Shown here: positions 23,601 through 34,088 of the stretch, one piece after another
Position numbering within the stretch: position 1 is the stretch's first letter
How the letters are laid out: every line of letters starts with the position of its first letter
Assembly: GCA_963965975.1 (NCBI GenBank)
Contig: OZ014421.1
Span: forward strand, 4,949,001 to 5,013,000
Reading direction: 5' to 3'
DNA: 64,000 nt
From: Xestospongia bergquistia
Taxonomy: Eukaryota > Porifera > Demospongiae > Haplosclerida > Petrosiidae
Made by a program: the position numbers and the translations under genes
The notes under the pieces: model-generated
What the model was told of the DNA's origin: nothing
Databases searched by the model: none
Seen by the model: the letters and a program-made list of their open reading frames with translations, nothing else

Positions 23601-25772
23601 CATCATCTGTGGAAAGGCCTCCTCGTCATCGCATAGTACCATTTGAAAAAGAACCAGTGACTTCTCAATCATTACATTATGACATTGACTCTGACAGCAG
23701 TGGATCAACTGATCACAAATTAGGACCAGAAAGAACACGAACAAAACATAGACATCCAAAAGATGAGAAAGGTCAAGCCGGCTATAATCGCAGAGCTCAA
23801 AAGGGTAAATCAACCATCTCTAAACCTAAAGAAAGACCCTCTACAACCTCTTTAGAAAATACAAAGACTCTAAAGAGAGTTCTACCACATATTCCTTCTC
23901 CTCCACGACCTGAGAGCTTCAAGACTAGTCAACAAAATTGGCCAGATCAAAAAAATAAAGGTAAGTTAATGAAATAATTACTTTAAGTATAACAATCATT
24001 TATCTACAGGCTTGATACCAGTTCAGCACCACTTTGCAACAGAGATGGACAGTGGGTTTGTAGAATCAGAGGACACAAGACATCAACAGAATCCATCTCC
24101 ACTTGTCTACCCGGGTGATACCTATCAATCTGTGTTGAGTAGTGAGGATGAAAATCATCACTCAATTGATCATGAAAGAGACAGGAGGGACACTGATGTA
24201 TCTAGTGTGGCATCCTCAAAAGCAAGTCATAATACAGTGTAAGTAATATCTAATGTATGAGATATTGTGTACTATTGCTTCCTTCTAGAGCTGCCATTGA
24301 TTCTCTGCGACAAGATTTTGTCAATTTAAAAGAAGAATTACAAAGTATTATGCAAAAACCAGACACGCAAGAGGTAAGCAAGTCCTTAAGGATTGATAAT
24401 TCTGAGCCTGAACAACAGTATAAAACTGGAAAGGTATCAACTCCTTTACAATTGTCAAAACCAGCTCATAAAAGACATCGAGGAGAGAAAGTGACATTAA
24501 ACAAGTCTCATAGAAAACGTCTGCACAAGAGAGGTGTTGATAAAGCCATTACTGCCTGTCCAGTTCAACATGACAAAGAAACTCAAGCATCATTTCTTAA
24601 TACATCCCACACTCACAACACATCAAATAGAATTCGATCTAAAGATCAACCTCAAAAAATTATTCATCGTTACAAACCTATAATTCGTTCCTCTTCATCA
24701 CTTGAGTCATTATCTTCTTCAATAGAGACAACATTAAATCAAGATAGTTCTGTTACTAGTCTAAGTACTATAGTTACTCCAGTGAGAAAGCACACAGCCA
24801 AAAAATATTGGCAGCAGTACAGTGAGAGTGAAGATAGCATTGTCAGGGGATCAAAATACACAGGAACTAGCAACAATGGGAGTAGATTATCTAGTGAAAA
24901 TTCTGACAATGAACATAAAGGTAACTCCAAGTACCAATTTAGGTCATCGTCCAGGAAACCCACACAGATACTGACCACTTACGATTCATCACCTCATCAT
25001 TATATGGAAGATACTGAACAAACAATTTTGTTATCACTACCTCAGAGACCAAAACCAAAACATAAAGAATTTCATAAATCCAGACCAAATTCCTCAGGAA
25101 CACATATATTAGAATCAACACCTACAACAATGCGTACAAGAAAATCACATCATAATGTCAGACCTATACCACCTCATTCCAATATACCAAATCCTCCTCA
25201 CATTTATTGTAATAACAACAAGAGACACACCCACTTCTCAGTCCCTCATAATGAAGATCATAATCATTGTGATACATGCTACCCTCATCCTACAAATCTT
25301 ACTAGAAGTTTATCTAATATATCTGAACTTCATACCAGAGAAAATAGAAACCAGCCACAAAGAACAATAATTCTTGAAACATTACCTTTTTCAAGTATAG
25401 CTAAAGTGGTAGATACTAACAGCAGAGACCAATTACCAATAGTATCATTTGATGAACAAACCAGAGACCAGTTACCAGTAGTAGCAGTTGATGAACAAAC
25501 CAGAGACACATTACCAGTAGTAGCATTTGATGAACATACAAAGGTAATAAAGGTATTTAGAATACAATGTCAGAACTTTTATACATCAATTACTATACAC
25601 AGTTATACATAGTAATACTATAATCTGCTAATTATAAAGGTTGTGTTACTTTCTATAGGTAATCCTGGATACAGTGAGTTTAGACGAGGCAGAGGAATTA
25701 GCTGTAAAGCTAAAGAGATCTTCTGAGCGAATTAATAGAAATCTCAGAGACAAAATGTCACTTTCAAATTAA
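17676..25772 (+). CDS. 2465-aa repeat-rich coiled-coil protein (possibly AKNA-like)
   Basis: Seven exons: 17676-18371, 18419-18510, 18907-18961, 19013-23960, 24010-24238, 24289-25552 (alternative donor at 25543), 25659-25772; frames join exactly. Residues about 44-77 form a charged coiled coil ending in HIDRLRLGANVDI. Exon 4 is a 1649-residue Ser/Thr/Pro/His/Gln-rich disordered region with two tandem arrays (about residues 538-883 and 1039-1579). The C-terminus has another helical segment (DSLRQDFVNLKEELQSIM), basic clusters and a final amphipathic helix (EAEELAVKLKRSSERINRNL). From memory, the LRLGA-ended coiled coil and C-terminal helix recall centrosomal AKNA-type proteins, but I cannot confirm this. 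Otherwise it is an unclassified disordered scaffold. Its convergent neighbour is KLHL20, and a decayed fragment of exon 6 lies near 13 kb. Confidence 0.75.
19780..20815 (+). repeat. Coding tandem array, 45-bp subunits in ~135-bp higher-order units
   Basis: The array encodes degenerate 15-residue units such as SSPLYQTHTHANPQS, DSPPYQTRTHMEPQS and GSPPYQTHSHMEPQC, which cycle as a three-unit (135-bp) higher-order repeat with occasional deletions. More diverged units of the same type extend upstream to about 19200. The period is a multiple of three and the other frames lack stops, which creates long spurious ORFs in all directions. Confidence 0.9.
21284..22906 (+). repeat. Coding tandem array, 20 x 81 bp with four-unit higher-order period
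   Basis: There are twenty 27-residue units (APNHVSVGPTTTPFNDISTA + SFSQQFK; unit 19 has one extra Gln). Units 7-10, 11-14 and 15-18 repeat the same variant order (ILTAS; APSH...SKQFK; TTTSFN; EPNH), a 324-bp higher-order repeat. Units 19 and 20 are the most diverged, as expected at an array edge. Confidence 0.95.
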
Positions 25773-25866
25773 TTTTTTAGTTAACAATAATTCTTTGGAA
25801 ATAGCAATTATATGTAGCTTTCCAAAAAAAAGTATTGCAAAGAAATGTCAATAAACCAGCTAAGAC

Positions 25867-25981
25867 AACCAGTTTAATAAACTGGTTATAGTAAATAATG
25901 AGATTAAAAAAATGGAACCAAATAAAATAATAATAATAAACCAGCCAAAATGTGAAATACAACCAGTTTGCAAAACTGGTT
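25867..25981. terminator. Paired stem-loops between convergent genes
   Basis: AACCAGTTT-AAT-AAACTGGTT (25867-25887) and AACCAGTTT-GCA-AAACTGGTT (25961-25981) are two perfect 9-bp hairpins with the same stem and different loops. They lie in the 258-bp gap between the stops of the coiled-coil gene and KLHL20. A weaker related palindrome (GTTTAGTAAAC) follows near 25993. A 3'-end or transcription-boundary role is a guess; they could be mobile-element ends. Confidence 0.4.
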
Positions 25982-26030
25982 ATAAATACCTGTTTAGTAA
26001 ACTAATAGTGTTACTATATTATATTTATTA

Positions 26031-28745
26031 TTAGCCTGTTAAAGTTAATACTCCTACACCACAACCTAAACGCCTATAGTTCATGGAACAAGCAGGTTTC
26101 CATTGGTGTTCATTGATGTCCAACCACTCAACACTCTTAAGATAACTGCTCCCATTAAATCCACCGACAGCATATAGCTTACTATTGAGGACACACATCC
26201 CTAATCCACTCCGTCTCTCGTTCATGGCTACCACTGAATACCAGTGATTCATACGAGGTTCATACCTGTAGTGGTAAATGGGGTTTTAATAAATATATTG
26301 GATGATTGAATGTGGCCCAATTCAGGAAACAAATACTAAAATTTTGACTGAACACTATATGTACACAGTTACTATGTGAACATTTTATATATTTTTTTTG
26401 CCACTTGCCAAATTTGGTAACTAATGATTGGTCTTTCTGGGACCAACTTTTATAAAAATGCCCCATTTAACAAAGGCTTTCCTTGAAAATAAATATGGTT
26501 TCCTAAGTTGGGTCACATATAAAGACATTTCACTATTAACACTTAGCCAATTAACTGACCACAAACCTTAACATATTTAGTTAAGGACTCCTATTAGTGA
26601 AGTAATGGTTTGCAAACATGAAGTCAAATAATATTAACACTACTACTTCATATAATACAATGGTAGATAGTAGCTAGGTGATTGTAATAATATGGGGAGT
26701 GAACAATGTTTACATATAAGGAGTTCCAATATCGTAACATATACCAGATAAGTTTTGAATACCAGACAATTAATTCTGTTAATATAATATGCTAGATCAG
26801 ATATAGGGGAGTAAAGAATCTTTACAAATAGTAGAAGGAGTGTCAAACATTGCTTTGAATACCAAACAATCGACTGTATTAACATAACATATTAGATCAC
26901 TAACTCGTTCACACAACACCTACTCCCAGGAGAGAGAGCAATATACAACACAACCTAACACATTATTGTATCTAGAGACACTACATAGTTTATAGTCTGA
27001 AGAGACATAAATTGTACAACATGTTACAGAGACTCCTCCACTCTTGTTTTGATTGTACATGTTCTTTTGTTGTTTACAAATTAATGTACAACTTAACATC
27101 TGTTTACATGTACACATATTACATGAAATAACAACACCACTACACAAAATATACATGTACAAACTTCTAGTGCAATATTTATGATGTAATTCTGCTTACC
27201 TTTCTACACTGCTCAATTCAAAGTTATCATCTCGTCCTCCAACAGCGTACAAAGCATTGTCAATGACTGCCACACCCAAATGTTTACGTTTAACTTGCAT
27301 TGAAGCAACATGAGTCCACAGATTGGTCTTAGGATCATATCTAAAGTACTATGGTCACATGACAGTCACATGACTTGTCATTATTACCTTTCTACTGTAT
27401 TGAGTGGTGACATGCCATTAGAACCACCAACTGCATACAAACAGCCGTCCAATACACCAATAGCCACGCCCAATCTTTGTGTATTCATAGAACACACTTG
27501 AGACCAACGATTAGTAGCTGGATCATAACTATTAATAATACTATAATAACAGGGATATACCCATAACAAAACTCACCATTCAACTAAGTTCAGACAAGAA
27601 ATCCCATCCTGTCCACCTACAGCATATATCTGGCCGCTGAGGACAGCCACACCCACACTAGTACGACATGCACTAGTAGGAGCTATATTAGAACTCCAAT
27701 GATCAGTCCGTGGGTCATATCTTTCAATACTATTGAGATAGCTATTGCCGTCATGGCCACCGATTGCATATATAAAGTTATCTAAGACTGCAATGCCAAC
27801 ACCACATCTTTTTTTATTCATATTTGCCATTGGTTTCCACTCATTTGACAACAAGTCATAACGCTCTACCATGCTAATAGCATCTCCGTTACACCACCCT
27901 CCTACAGCAAACAGTGTCTCGTTACTTTTCATTGGTTTACGAGGACGTGTACGTGGTCCACTTAACTTTGATCTTTGTTCAGGAAGAAGAAGGTAGTCTT
28001 TTGCTTCATCAACGAGATCACGACATGCCTCAATCTGACGAATAAGGGGCTCTGTGCCAATTTTGGAGACTAAATAGTTTCTTTCCACTAGTGGTAGACG
28101 AACATGTTCTAGGACGGTTGCCAAATGTCGTTTTCGTATATCGATATCATGTCTTACCCATTTCATGACCGATTCAAATACTTGCTCTTCACTCTGAACA
28201 TTGAGCTCTTCACTCTGTAACAAATCTACTAATTCTTCAACAGTTAATTCCAGAAATTCATCTCCTTCTAACACTTCAAGGTAATGCTGTTGTGCATAAA
28301 TATCTGCTGCCTCACGAAGTTCTACGCAAGCATGAGTGTCTGCAAAAGCTCTCATACCAAGACAATTTGACGAACAGATCTGGTTCTTTAAGAAATCGCA
28401 ACAAACATCTTTGACCCAGTTCAGTTGAAGCAGACAAGCTGCAGGGAGTAACTCTTGTACATTATCCTCGTTGACAATGATTGTAGCTGTGTAACAGTAG
28501 TTTAAAATAGTGTCCATTATATGAGCTGGTACATCGTGAATGGCCACCAACGACTTACACGTCTCTTCCATGTCTCCACAGAACATAGCATGGAAGTAAG
28601 GACTACAGCTTGCTAAGACTGCTCTGTGAACGTGAAAACGAGAGCCATCAGCTTCAATGACCACATCGCATAACTTTTTATCTTTTCTCAAGGAACACAG
28701 CCCATTTAGACATTGGAATGGATGACTACTATTAGTAAGCATCAT
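26031..28745 (-). CDS. KLHL20: Kelch-like protein 20 ortholog (CUL3 adaptor)
   Basis: Minus-strand exons 28745-27577, 27528-27388, 27340-27200, 26265-26031; 561 residues. A BTB domain (about 25-135; [20 protein letters not shown]) binds Cullin-3, a BACK domain (about 140-245) follows, and six Kelch repeats (about 285-561) form the substrate-binding propeller, each with a YAVGG-type core. The linker [12 protein letters not shown]...GPRTRPRKP, the first blade [13 protein letters not shown] and the last [12 protein letters not shown] match KLHL17/20, best KLHL20, by memory. KLHL20 directs CUL3 ubiquitination of several substrates in the cytosol and trans-Golgi. Exons 2 and 3 each encode one 47-residue blade between phase-2 introns. 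The start is the first Met before the BTB fold. Intron 3 (934 bp) is the largest. It is divergent from ANKRD45 and convergent with the repeat-rich gene. Confidence 0.92.
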
Positions 28746-28938
28746 TTGCTCTTCCTAGGAAGGTAAAAAAATAAAGACTGGCTGTTGAACAGCTACCAGT
28801 ACCTGGCTCTTGGGTGTGGAGCGAATTTGATAGTCTCGTCCCCACCCGGACACGCCCCGCCCAAGGCGCAGGGGACGAGGTTAATTAAGTGAGTGAGTGG
28901 ACACCGTTATATACCGTTGTCATGACAATAATAACAAC
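28746..28938. promoter_or_regulatory. Divergent promoter KLHL20/ANKRD45
   Basis: A 193-bp gap between opposing start codons. It is locally GC-rich (CACGCCCCGCCC near 28851) with a GGGTGTGG CACCC-box near 28812. It contains the inverted repeat CTCGTCCCC (28835-28843) / GGGGACGAG (28871-28879), whose arm GGGGACGAGGTT equals the terminus of the MULE-like element at 6380. Confidence 0.6.
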
Positions 28939-29810
28939 ATGGCTGGAGGTGTGTTCCATTTTATTGAAGAGGGTAACGACTTAAATGGTTTCAATCAGTT
29001 GTTGGAGGAAGGCTGTGATTTAACATTGAGAAACAAGGATGGAAAAACTGCTCTAGAGTTAGCTGTTCTGCTAGGAAGAAGAGACTTTGTCACGTGTTTA
29101 TTACAAAAAGAAGCCAATGTTAATGCTGCAAATAGTACAGGTATATCAATAAGTATGTCTTAATAATGGTTTTATTCCTGATATAGGGTACACTCTGTTG
29201 CATATTGGAGCAATGTGGGGTCATGTTGAGTGCATTAAAGTACTTGTTGAAGCAGGTGCTGATTACAATGTGAAAACACGACACAAAGAGACAGCTAAGG
29301 ACATCGCAATTAGATATGGTCAGGATCATTGTGTCACTTACTTAGAGTGTACAGGTTAGAAGATATGTTAGTATTTGTAAAGTTATACCACATTGACTCA
29401 CTTATAACAGTGTATTATTGATGTTCACTACATCGATAATACTAATGTCATTTATCACAGTGACCTAGGATAGCTACCATTAAATAATACTTACCATTGT
29501 TACTTTATTGGTTCACAGAAGCACGAACATTACTGCAATTAGCCATCAGCCAAGCCAGGGAAACATTAACTGATAGTGAGCGCATTAGTGGAAAATGGAA
29601 CAAAGAAGATAAGGTAAGTTATAAGAACTGTCATTTACTTACCAACTGTACTCTCTTTAGACTAAAGTGACTGCACTGTGCAATGAGAAAACAGACTGGC
29701 TTGAACGAAGTTTGACTGCCAGTAAAGAAGATATTCTGTCACAGCAACAAGATTTTGAAGAACGTTACAAACATCACCTGATAAAACTAGAACCTATAGT
29801 TGAGTCATGA
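28939..29810 (+). CDS. ANKRD45: Ankyrin repeat domain protein 45-like
   Basis: Four exons: 28939-29140, 29187-29354, 29519-29613, 29661-29810; 204 residues. Residues about 12-125 carry ankyrin repeats (DGKTALELAVLLGRRDFVTC, then GYTLLHIGAMWGHVECIKVL). A short third repeat (ETAKDIAIRYGQDHCVTYLE) is followed by a helical C-terminus with KEDK...KTDWLE. The order and the C-terminal helix match ANKRD45 as I remember it, a small protein of similar size linked to cilia and cell division in vertebrates. The start is the first ATG (MAGGVFHF); no earlier in-frame ATG exists. It shares a 193-bp promoter with KLHL20 and is followed 343 bp later by XPNPEP3 on the same strand. Intron 2 contains a piece of the repeat found at 62.3 kb. 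Confidence 0.75.
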
Positions 29811-30065
29811 ATATCATAACTGTTTTATAGTAATAATTATAATTATATTGAGCAACAAATGAGAAAAATATACTAACGTTCATGATTGAATACTTACCTA
29901 CAATTAATAATGAAGTAATATATATCTTTGAATATGATACCGTCAGATCACTATCAGTAGTTCTACTCTTGAAAAATACTTTCTTTGCAACTGTACTTCA
30001 TCCTTCACTAATGTACGTGTAAGAAATGAAATAATTCAAACAATCAAGTTTAAAATACTTGCATA

Positions 30066-30082
30066 TTGGCGCGAGCGGGAAA
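30066..30082. promoter_or_regulatory. E2F-like site upstream of XPNPEP3
   Basis: TTGGCGCGAGCGGGAAA combines TTGGCGC and GCGGGAAA, two overlapping E2F-type half-sites, as the only GC-rich patch in the 343-bp ANKRD45-XPNPEP3 gap, about 75 bp before the start codon. Confidence 0.45.
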
Positions 30083-30153
30083 CTGCAATTAATTTATTAT
30101 ATTATTATAAAGTAATTGACACAGATAATAAACAGGAAGATCCCCATTATCAC

Positions 30154-32889
30154 ATGTTTAGGAACATGCACAAGATAATTCAAAGATGTTTACTTTCTTC
30201 TTCTTCAAAGAGAGGGATCCAGAGTCTCTTTCAAAGACAAATCAGTAGAGATGTTGGTCAACCAACCTCATATTCACATCCAGAGTTGCTTGCATCAGAT
30301 GAAAGTGAGTATGGTATTGTTAAATGAGCGTGGTCCTATGTATTGTTCTGATGCAGTTCTTCCAGGCATTTCTAAGATGGAGTTTGCCCACAGACGAAAA
30401 CGACTGATGGAGTAAATCAATAATGCATTAGTACACATTCAGCTCCTCCCCCTTTTTCAATAATGCCTCTTATTACTACTAATAATTATATTTATATTGT
30501 TTTCATTTATTTCCATTTCTTTGTTACAGACAGATCAGTAAAACACACTCTGGAATGACTAATCCTAATCATTTAGTCATCATACCAGCTGCCAGTCTAC
30601 GTTACATGTCCAATGATGTCTTGTAAGAATTACAATAGCTATTTTATTTAATATGCTATCTTTCAATTACTACTATTATACTGGAAGTTTATGTGCATAA
30701 TTTTTTATGTTTGTTTATTTTAGTTATCGATTTCATCAAAATAATGATTTTCTTTACTTAACTGGTTTCCAAGAAGCAGACTCAGTCCTATTAATTGAGT
30801 CCAATATCACACACCAACTTCCGGACCACAAAACTGTACTCTACGTCACTCCTAGAAACCCAATAAAGTTTGTCCACACACATTATAATATTAATGCTTA
30901 CTATATTTATTAGAGAAAGATGGGAAGGTCCTTTGATGGGCCCAGACGACGCTGTGGATTTTCTTGGTGTAGATGAGGTCATAATGATATCATCATGATT
31001 ACATAACTTCTATCATATTAAAACAGGCTTATAATATGAATTTGTTATCAGAACATTTAGAGGAAAAGTGAGTTGAAGTGTATAACAGTTTGTTTCTTAT
31101 TCTAGTATTTTTTATCATTTTATTTCACAGATATAGTAGAAGTAACTATTCAGTATGGTATTATGGTGAAAGTGAGATACCTCGTATTATCAGTGACTCT
31201 GTTGATATTATTGTGTCACAGCATCTGATTGAAGCACCTGGTACCAAAATAACCAGTAAGACAATATATTAATACATAGTAATTGTTGATAGAATTAAAG
31301 ATGCCATTTGATAGGGGTAATAATACTAATAGTGTTTATTTTTCATGTTAGGTCTTCACAGTGTACTTCATCATTTACAACATTTACGTGCTATCAAGTC
31401 TGATGCAGAAATTGCATTGATGAAAAAAGCTGGACAGATTGCAGCAGAGTCTTTTAAAAAGGTCAAGAGAGTTATTGCTATAATATCAATATTATGATAT
31501 TAATGGTTTTAGATTATTCCTATTACAAAACCAGAAATGTGTGAATATGAGTTGGAAGCTAATTTTGAGTACTTTTGTCGAATACAAGGTGCTCAGAGGT
31601 TATCATTTGTACCTGTTGTTGCCGGAGGACACAGGGGATGTCACCTTCATTACACAACTAATGAACAAAAATTAAAGTAAGTGTGTATTCTAGAAAATTT
31701 TTAGTGTCATAAAATACTGCTACATGATGCTTTGCTTGTCAATAAAATTAATAGCAGTCATTAAACAAGTTTTAAACCTTAGAAATATTTAGAGCTGTCC
31801 TTGACACAGTGGCTGAAAAAATACTCTTTAAAGTATTTAGCATTGGTCTAGAATAAGTGTCTGATTTTTGTGTAGGAATGGTCAGTTAGTTTTAATGGAT
31901 GCAGGCGCTGAGTATTACGGTTATGTAAGTGACATCACTCGTACTTGGCCAGTCAATGGTAAATTCACTACTGGACAACAAGAATTATATGAGGCTGTAT
32001 TGAGAGTAAAGGAGGCTTGTATTGAGGTATAATGATAGAATTATAAAACTAAACTGATCAAGGTCTTTTTTACTAGCACTGTCGGCCCGGCATTACACTG
32101 AATTATCTTCATTCAATTTCAAAGGAGCTAATAGCAGCTGAACTTAAAGGTAATGTGTGTGCTAGTTATATTTAAGTTTTAATTGCATTACTTCGATACT
32201 AGATGTGTATGTAGTGTTAAAGTTTTTTTGCAATATCTCTTAATAATAACAAGATACTTGCTAATTAACTAGTAGTAGTATTAAGCTTACTGTCTTAAAA
32301 GTAACTCTGTCCATTGTCTTTGTAGTTCTGGGTATTTTACCAATGAGACTAGAAGGATCTGGTCTAATAGCTGTAAGTAGCAACATACACTGACATTATT
32401 ATTATGATCTTTGTAGATATATTAACATACACATTATTCACTGTAGGTTCTTAATAGCCTCTTTCCTCATGATTTGGGACATTATTTGGGAATGGATGTT
32501 CATGATTGTTCTCTTTTGAGTCATAATGTACCTCTTATACCAGGAATGGTTATCACTGTAGAACCAGGTGTCTATATCCGTCGAGAGTTTCCAATAGAAG
32601 ATCCAGTGAAAGCTAAAGAGTTAGTACATTAATTATCACTTATCTATCTGTCCATTCATCTATCCATCCATCCATTTATTCATTCATGTATCCATTCAAC
32701 TGTCTATGCATCCATTTATCCACCCATCTGTCCATCCATTACTATATATTAAGTACTTATAATTATTTTAGATTTCAAGGTTTAGCTATTAGAATTGAAG
32801 ACAATGTACTTATTACAAAAAAAGGTGCTGATATTCTCAATGCTGGAACACCTCAAACAATAGATGAAATTACTACATTAATGAACTAG
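30154..32889 (+). CDS. XPNPEP3: Xaa-Pro aminopeptidase 3 (mitochondrial)
   Basis: Fourteen exons: 30154-30304, 30357-30411, 30530-30622, 30724-30867, 30914-30977, 31027-31067, 31131-31255, 31352-31461, 31513-31676, 31876-32026, 32077-32149, 32326-32372, 32447-32619, 32772-32889; 502 residues (human about 507). It removes N-terminal residues preceding proline using two metal ions. The five metal ligands of the pita-bread fold are present: D324 (LMDAGAEY), D335 (VSDITRTW), H418 ([10 protein letters not shown]), E445 (VEPGVYI), E473 (RIEDNV). An N-terminal creatinase-like domain contains [12 protein letters not shown]. The Arg/Ser-rich N-terminus ([20 protein letters not shown]) looks like a mitochondrial targeting signal, as in the family. 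Introns are mostly under 200 bp; the last holds a TCCA/TCTA repeat. No key residue is missing. Confidence 0.93.
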
Positions 32890-33125
32890 GCAGGATTAAA
32901 TATAAATTATTTGTTTCTATAATAATAATTTAATTTATGATATAGTATTAAATTATGAATAAATTAATACTATTATATTAAGATTATATTTCAAACTATA
33001 GTAACTTAATTATTACTTCCTGATTACTATCTGGGGGTGTAACCATTATTTGAAATCTGTGAAAAATGGCCTTACCAATAACTTCAGTTTAGAACAGAGA
33101 TACTTCAGTTACCAATCTCATTACC

Positions 33126-33404
33126 ATGACTACGAATGGACTATCAGTGTTAACTCTAGTACTGTTTGTATTGGCTACAACATTAGCTGAAGAGAAGTCC
33201 TCTTTGAGGGACACATCCAGTCATCATCACTCTCAAAGCTGTCCTTCATCAGACAATACTGCAGAACTAGAAGACTGTTTAACTAAACTTCAAGAAACGA
33301 GTACTAGTTCTATCCACGTGTTTGCATTGGGTGTTGCTGTAGGTGTGTGTGGTGTTATAGTGGTCATTATGCTCTGTATAATGGCTTGTGTCATGTTGGA
33401 GTAA
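33126..33404 (+). CDS. Small secretory-pathway membrane protein
   Basis: Single exon, 92 residues, type I topology. The signal peptide is TNGLSVLTLVLFVLATTLAEE (cut near residue 21). A polar loop of about 40 residues follows, with HHHSQSC and a second Cys (LEDC), then one transmembrane segment (VFALGVAVGVCGVIVVIMLC) with an almost absent cytoplasmic tail. I recognise no family. The coherent signal-loop-anchor layout and its own intergenic space (236 bp after XPNPEP3) support a real gene. It could also be the 3' exon of a longer, unrecognised gene. Confidence 0.55.
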   Translation: MTTNGLSVLTLVLFVLATTLAEEKSSLRDTSSHHHSQSCPSSDNTAELEDCLTKLQETSTSSIHVFALGVAVGVCGVIVVIMLCIMACVMLE

Positions 33405-34088
33405 TCTGTAGATCACTACATTATAAATTATATCTATAAATACATGATTGTTTTAACTTCCAACAGTGCAGCATATAGCAACCATATTAACTATCATTTT
33501 ATTTTTTTGGTTCATATTAAATTTTATTTTATTTGAAGTGAAACACACATCTCTTTACACTAAAATAAACAGCCAACAATGATTGTTACAAGTTGGGGTA
33601 ATCCCCCTAATTACATTAAGACTATATTGCCAGTCATACTTGATCGTAAACAAATATCACTACTGTAGGTATTGGTTGAATTTAATATTGAGGATCAGTG
33701 TTATGATACCACAATGAAATGTGGATAGGGCCAATACTACCAGATACTTGGACACATTGTGGTAATTCATAATACACAGACAAGAGATTCTTGTCAATGC
33801 TAACAATCATTTCCTATAGAAGATCCAGTGTTCCAATAAAACTATCATTAACAATTGCCAAGCTAAAAAATTCAATAGTATAATAGATACTAATAAACAC
33901 AAGATACATATAACAGCAAAGGCTTAAAGACAAAATACAAAGCACCTAATAAACAATTGTACAGTACACAGGTTATATATATTGATTTAAGAACAATTGT
34001 CTGTATTTTTCCTAAAATGTTTTCCTTTAAATATTACAGCATTTTCAATAACAAGCTAGTGGGAAAAGAATGGTTTTCCAAAGAGAAG
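33405..34088. other. Intergenic between convergent genes
   Basis: AT-rich, with no ORF or structured element that I recognise; probably the 3' UTRs of the small membrane protein and clathrin light chain genes. Confidence 0.5.
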
